From NCBI GenBank assembly GCA_016197345.1, contig JACPVY010000272.1, positions 1,531 through 8,661 of the forward strand: DNA of 7,131 nt. The letters run 5' to 3'. Shown here in pieces: positions 5,474-7,131 of the stretch. This DNA is from Burkholderiales bacterium (GTDB lineage: Bacteria > Pseudomonadota > Gammaproteobacteria > Burkholderiales > Burkholderiaceae_D). Made by a program: the position numbers and the translations under genes. The notes under the pieces are model-generated. The model was not told where the DNA came from, ran no database searches, and was given only the letters and a program-made list of their open reading frames with translations. Position 1 is the first letter of the stretch; each line of letters opens with the position of its first letter.

Positions 5474-7131
5474 ATGAACCTCATGTCGATACGCTTTTTT
5501 CCGCAGTTTTTTCATACACTGAGCCGAATTATCACCGAAATCGGCGTCGCCGTTGCCTGCCTGCTGTGCATCGCCCCCGTTTGCGCGCAAGAATCCGCGA
5601 CCACGCTACGCTATGACGTCAAATTTGATGCACCAAAAGAATTGCAAGATTTGTTGACGGGCAATTTAGATATTTTGCGCTGGCGCGATAATCCCCAACT
5701 CGATAGCGACCATTTACTACGCCTGTATCGCGCCGCCCCTGAGCAAATTAAGACCATCATCAGCACGGCGGGCTATTTTCAAGCCAAGGTCACACCAACG
5801 CTAGAGCGCGATTCATCACCGTGGAAGATTCATTTCGCGATTGAACCAGGGCCAGCGATGTTGATCAACACCGTTGATTTGCGCTTTCTTAAAAAACCAC
5901 CACCGAACATCAATAGCGATGGCGATAGCAAGGATGGGAGGGAGGAAAACCCCGTGCCAGCGCTAGAGGATTCGGAAACCTCGGCCGAATTATTATCGAA
6001 TTGGAAGCTGCCGGAAGGCGAAATCTTTCGCCAAGCGCAATGGGAAAGTGCGAAACGTGCATTGCTGCGCGAAACCAGTTTGCAACGCTATCCGCGTGCG
6101 CAATTGGTCTATAGCGAAGCCAAAGTCGATGTGCAAAGTAGTCAAGCCAATTTATTAGTGGTGCTAGCACGCGGGCCGGAAGTGCATTTTGGCAAATTGG
6201 ACATCATAGGTTTACAGCGCTATCAGGCGAGCATCATCCACAATCTCAACACCATCAAAGAAGGCGATATTTATAACGAGCAAGCGCTGCTCGATCTGCA
6301 GCAAAATCTGCAAGATAGCAATTACTTTAGCAATGTCGTCGTTACCGCTCAATTTTCGCCAGAAATGGATGGCGCAGAAGGGAGTGTCACCGTGCCTGTG
6401 CAAGTCAAACTGACGGAATACAAGCGGCGCAAAGTCGATGCCGGTATCGGCTATAGCACCAACACCGGCAATCGGGTACAGCTCAATTTAGAAGACTTGT
6501 CCCTATTTGGGCAACAAGCCAAATTTGGCACGACCTTGGAAACAAAAGGGCAAAATGTGGCCGTCGATTTCTTTGCCCCCACTACCAGCCAAGGCTATCA
6601 CGATAGCTATGGCGCGGCCGTCACCCGCACGTCGCTTGCTGGCGAAGTGACAGTACAAAGCCGGCTGGCCTATCATCGCCGTTGGGGTAATCAAACCTTG
6701 GCACGCGAATTTCAGTTCGAATTCATCAGTGAACACAAAACCTTGCTGGGACAAACCAGCACCAGCACCAAATCTGTCCCTATCAATTACGAAGTGATCT
6801 GGCGTCACTTAGATAGCCTGCTGCAACCGAAACGCGGCTATCTGGTGCAAGCAAAAATTGGCGGCGCACCGCTACCGCTCTTTGGCGGCCAAAGCTTTGT
6901 TCGCAGCTATCTGCGGGGACAGTACTACTACCCCATTGGCAAGCAAGGCATCGTCTTAACACGTGGCGAATTTGGCGCACTGGGTTCGCGCGGCACCGAT
7001 AATATCCCTAGCACCTATCTATTTCGCGCTGGTGGCGACCAATCGGTGCGCGGTTATGGCTATCAACAGCTAGGTGTGCGCGAAGGTGATGCGATTAATG
7101 GCGGACGCTATCTGGCAACCGCCAGCCTTGA
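5474..7131 (+). CDS. tamA: Autotransporter assembly factor TamA (Omp85 family), 3' end cut by window
   Basis: TamA is an outer-membrane Omp85 protein that works with inner-membrane-anchored TamB in assembling some outer-membrane proteins and in envelope homeostasis. The visible 552 codons start with a signal peptide, with a hydrophobic stretch GVAVACLLCIAPVCA and probable cleavage after A38 before QE. Three POTRA domains follow (about 40-130, 130-236 and 237-320), the last with GDIYNEQALLDLQQNLQDSN. The barrel begins near 321 with VDAGIGYST. The hallmark SVRGYGYQQLG of the lid-locking loop is at 524-534, with V525-R526-G527-Y528. E. coli TamA is 577 residues, so only the last barrel strands should be missing. 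A charged, low-complexity insert (about 142-172) interrupts POTRA2. ATG 5474 is chosen; an in-frame stop is at 5456-5458, and ATG 5483 and TTG 5465 are alternatives. The Shine-Dalgarno is weak. BamA is less likely, because only three POTRAs are present. A tamB gene would be expected just beyond the window. Confidence 0.9.
   Translation, partial: MNLMSIRFFPQFFHTLSRIITEIGVAVACLLCIAPVCAQESATTLRYDVKFDAPKELQDLLTGNLDILRWRDNPQLDSDHLLRLYRAAPEQIKTIISTAGYFQAKVTPTLERDSSPWKIHFAIEPGPAMLINTVDLRFLKKPPPNINSDGDSKDGREENPVPALEDSETSAELLSNWKLPEGEIFRQAQWESAKRALLRETSLQRYPRAQLVYSEAKVDVQSSQANLLVVLARGPEVHFGKLDIIGLQRYQASIIHNLNTIKEGDIYNEQALLDLQQNLQDSNYFSNVVVTAQFSPEMDGAEGSVTVPVQVKLTEYKRRKVDAGIGYSTNTGNRVQLNLEDLSLFGQQAKFGTTLETKGQNVAVDFFAPTTSQGYHDSYGAAVTRTSLAGEVTVQSRLAYHRRWGNQTLAREFQFEFISEHKTLLGQTSTSTKSVPINYEVIWRHLDSLLQPKRGYLVQAKIGGAPLPLFGGQSFVRSYLRGQYYYPIGKQGIVLTRGEFGALGSRGTDNIPSTYLFRAGGDQSVRGYGYQQLGVREGDAINGGRYLATASL

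Noticed and set aside
5386..5616. Plus-strand open frame of 76 codons across the queC-tamA gap
   Set aside because: It is out of frame with tamA, whose signal peptide and POTRA1 occupy the same bases, and it starts opposite the queC PP-loop.

Overview
The window appears to be a chromosomal segment from a Gram-negative proteobacterium with roughly balanced base composition. It is most likely a betaproteobacterium of the Burkholderiales, perhaps Oxalobacteraceae-like. This rests on the style of the TonB, TsaD, QueC and TamA proteins and is an inference, since no rRNA or other strong taxonomic marker is present. An outer membrane is certain from the TonB and TamA/Omp85 genes.

Layout. (1) 1-425 holds no intact gene. 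The left edge may carry a decayed minus-strand gene, followed by an AT-rich spacer with a degenerate direct repeat. (2) 426-1079 (+) is a TonB-family energy transducer with a strong ribosome binding site, ending at a perfect 13-bp hairpin shared with the convergent gene. (3) 1130-3906 (-) is a four-gene co-directional run. Read in the direction of transcription it is tsaD (universal tRNA t6A modification), a 148-residue unknown protein, a 129-residue unknown protein overlapping it by 8 bp, and an ATP-grasp protein resembling the R2K clade. A good sigma-70 promoter lies upstream of tsaD. (4) 4126-4710 (+) is a small stand-alone cysteine protease of the YopT/AvrPphB (C58) type, divergent from tsaD. 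(5) 4720-5430 (-) is queC (7-cyano-7-deazaguanine synthase), whose end lies 9 bp from the end of the protease gene. (6) 5474 to the right edge (+) is tamA, an Omp85-family outer-membrane protein with a signal peptide, three POTRA domains and most of its barrel, cut by the window end.

Three genes are conserved housekeeping functions: two independent tRNA-modification genes (tsaD for t6A37, queC for queuosine precursor) and envelope biogenesis (tamA). The accessory content sits around tsaD. On one side are two unknown small proteins and an R2K-like ATP-grasp; on the other is a C58-type protease. Both recognisable families have been linked to inter-organism conflict or effector biology, so this neighbourhood is the most interesting part of the window. 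A functional link between the two sides is not shown by the sequence.
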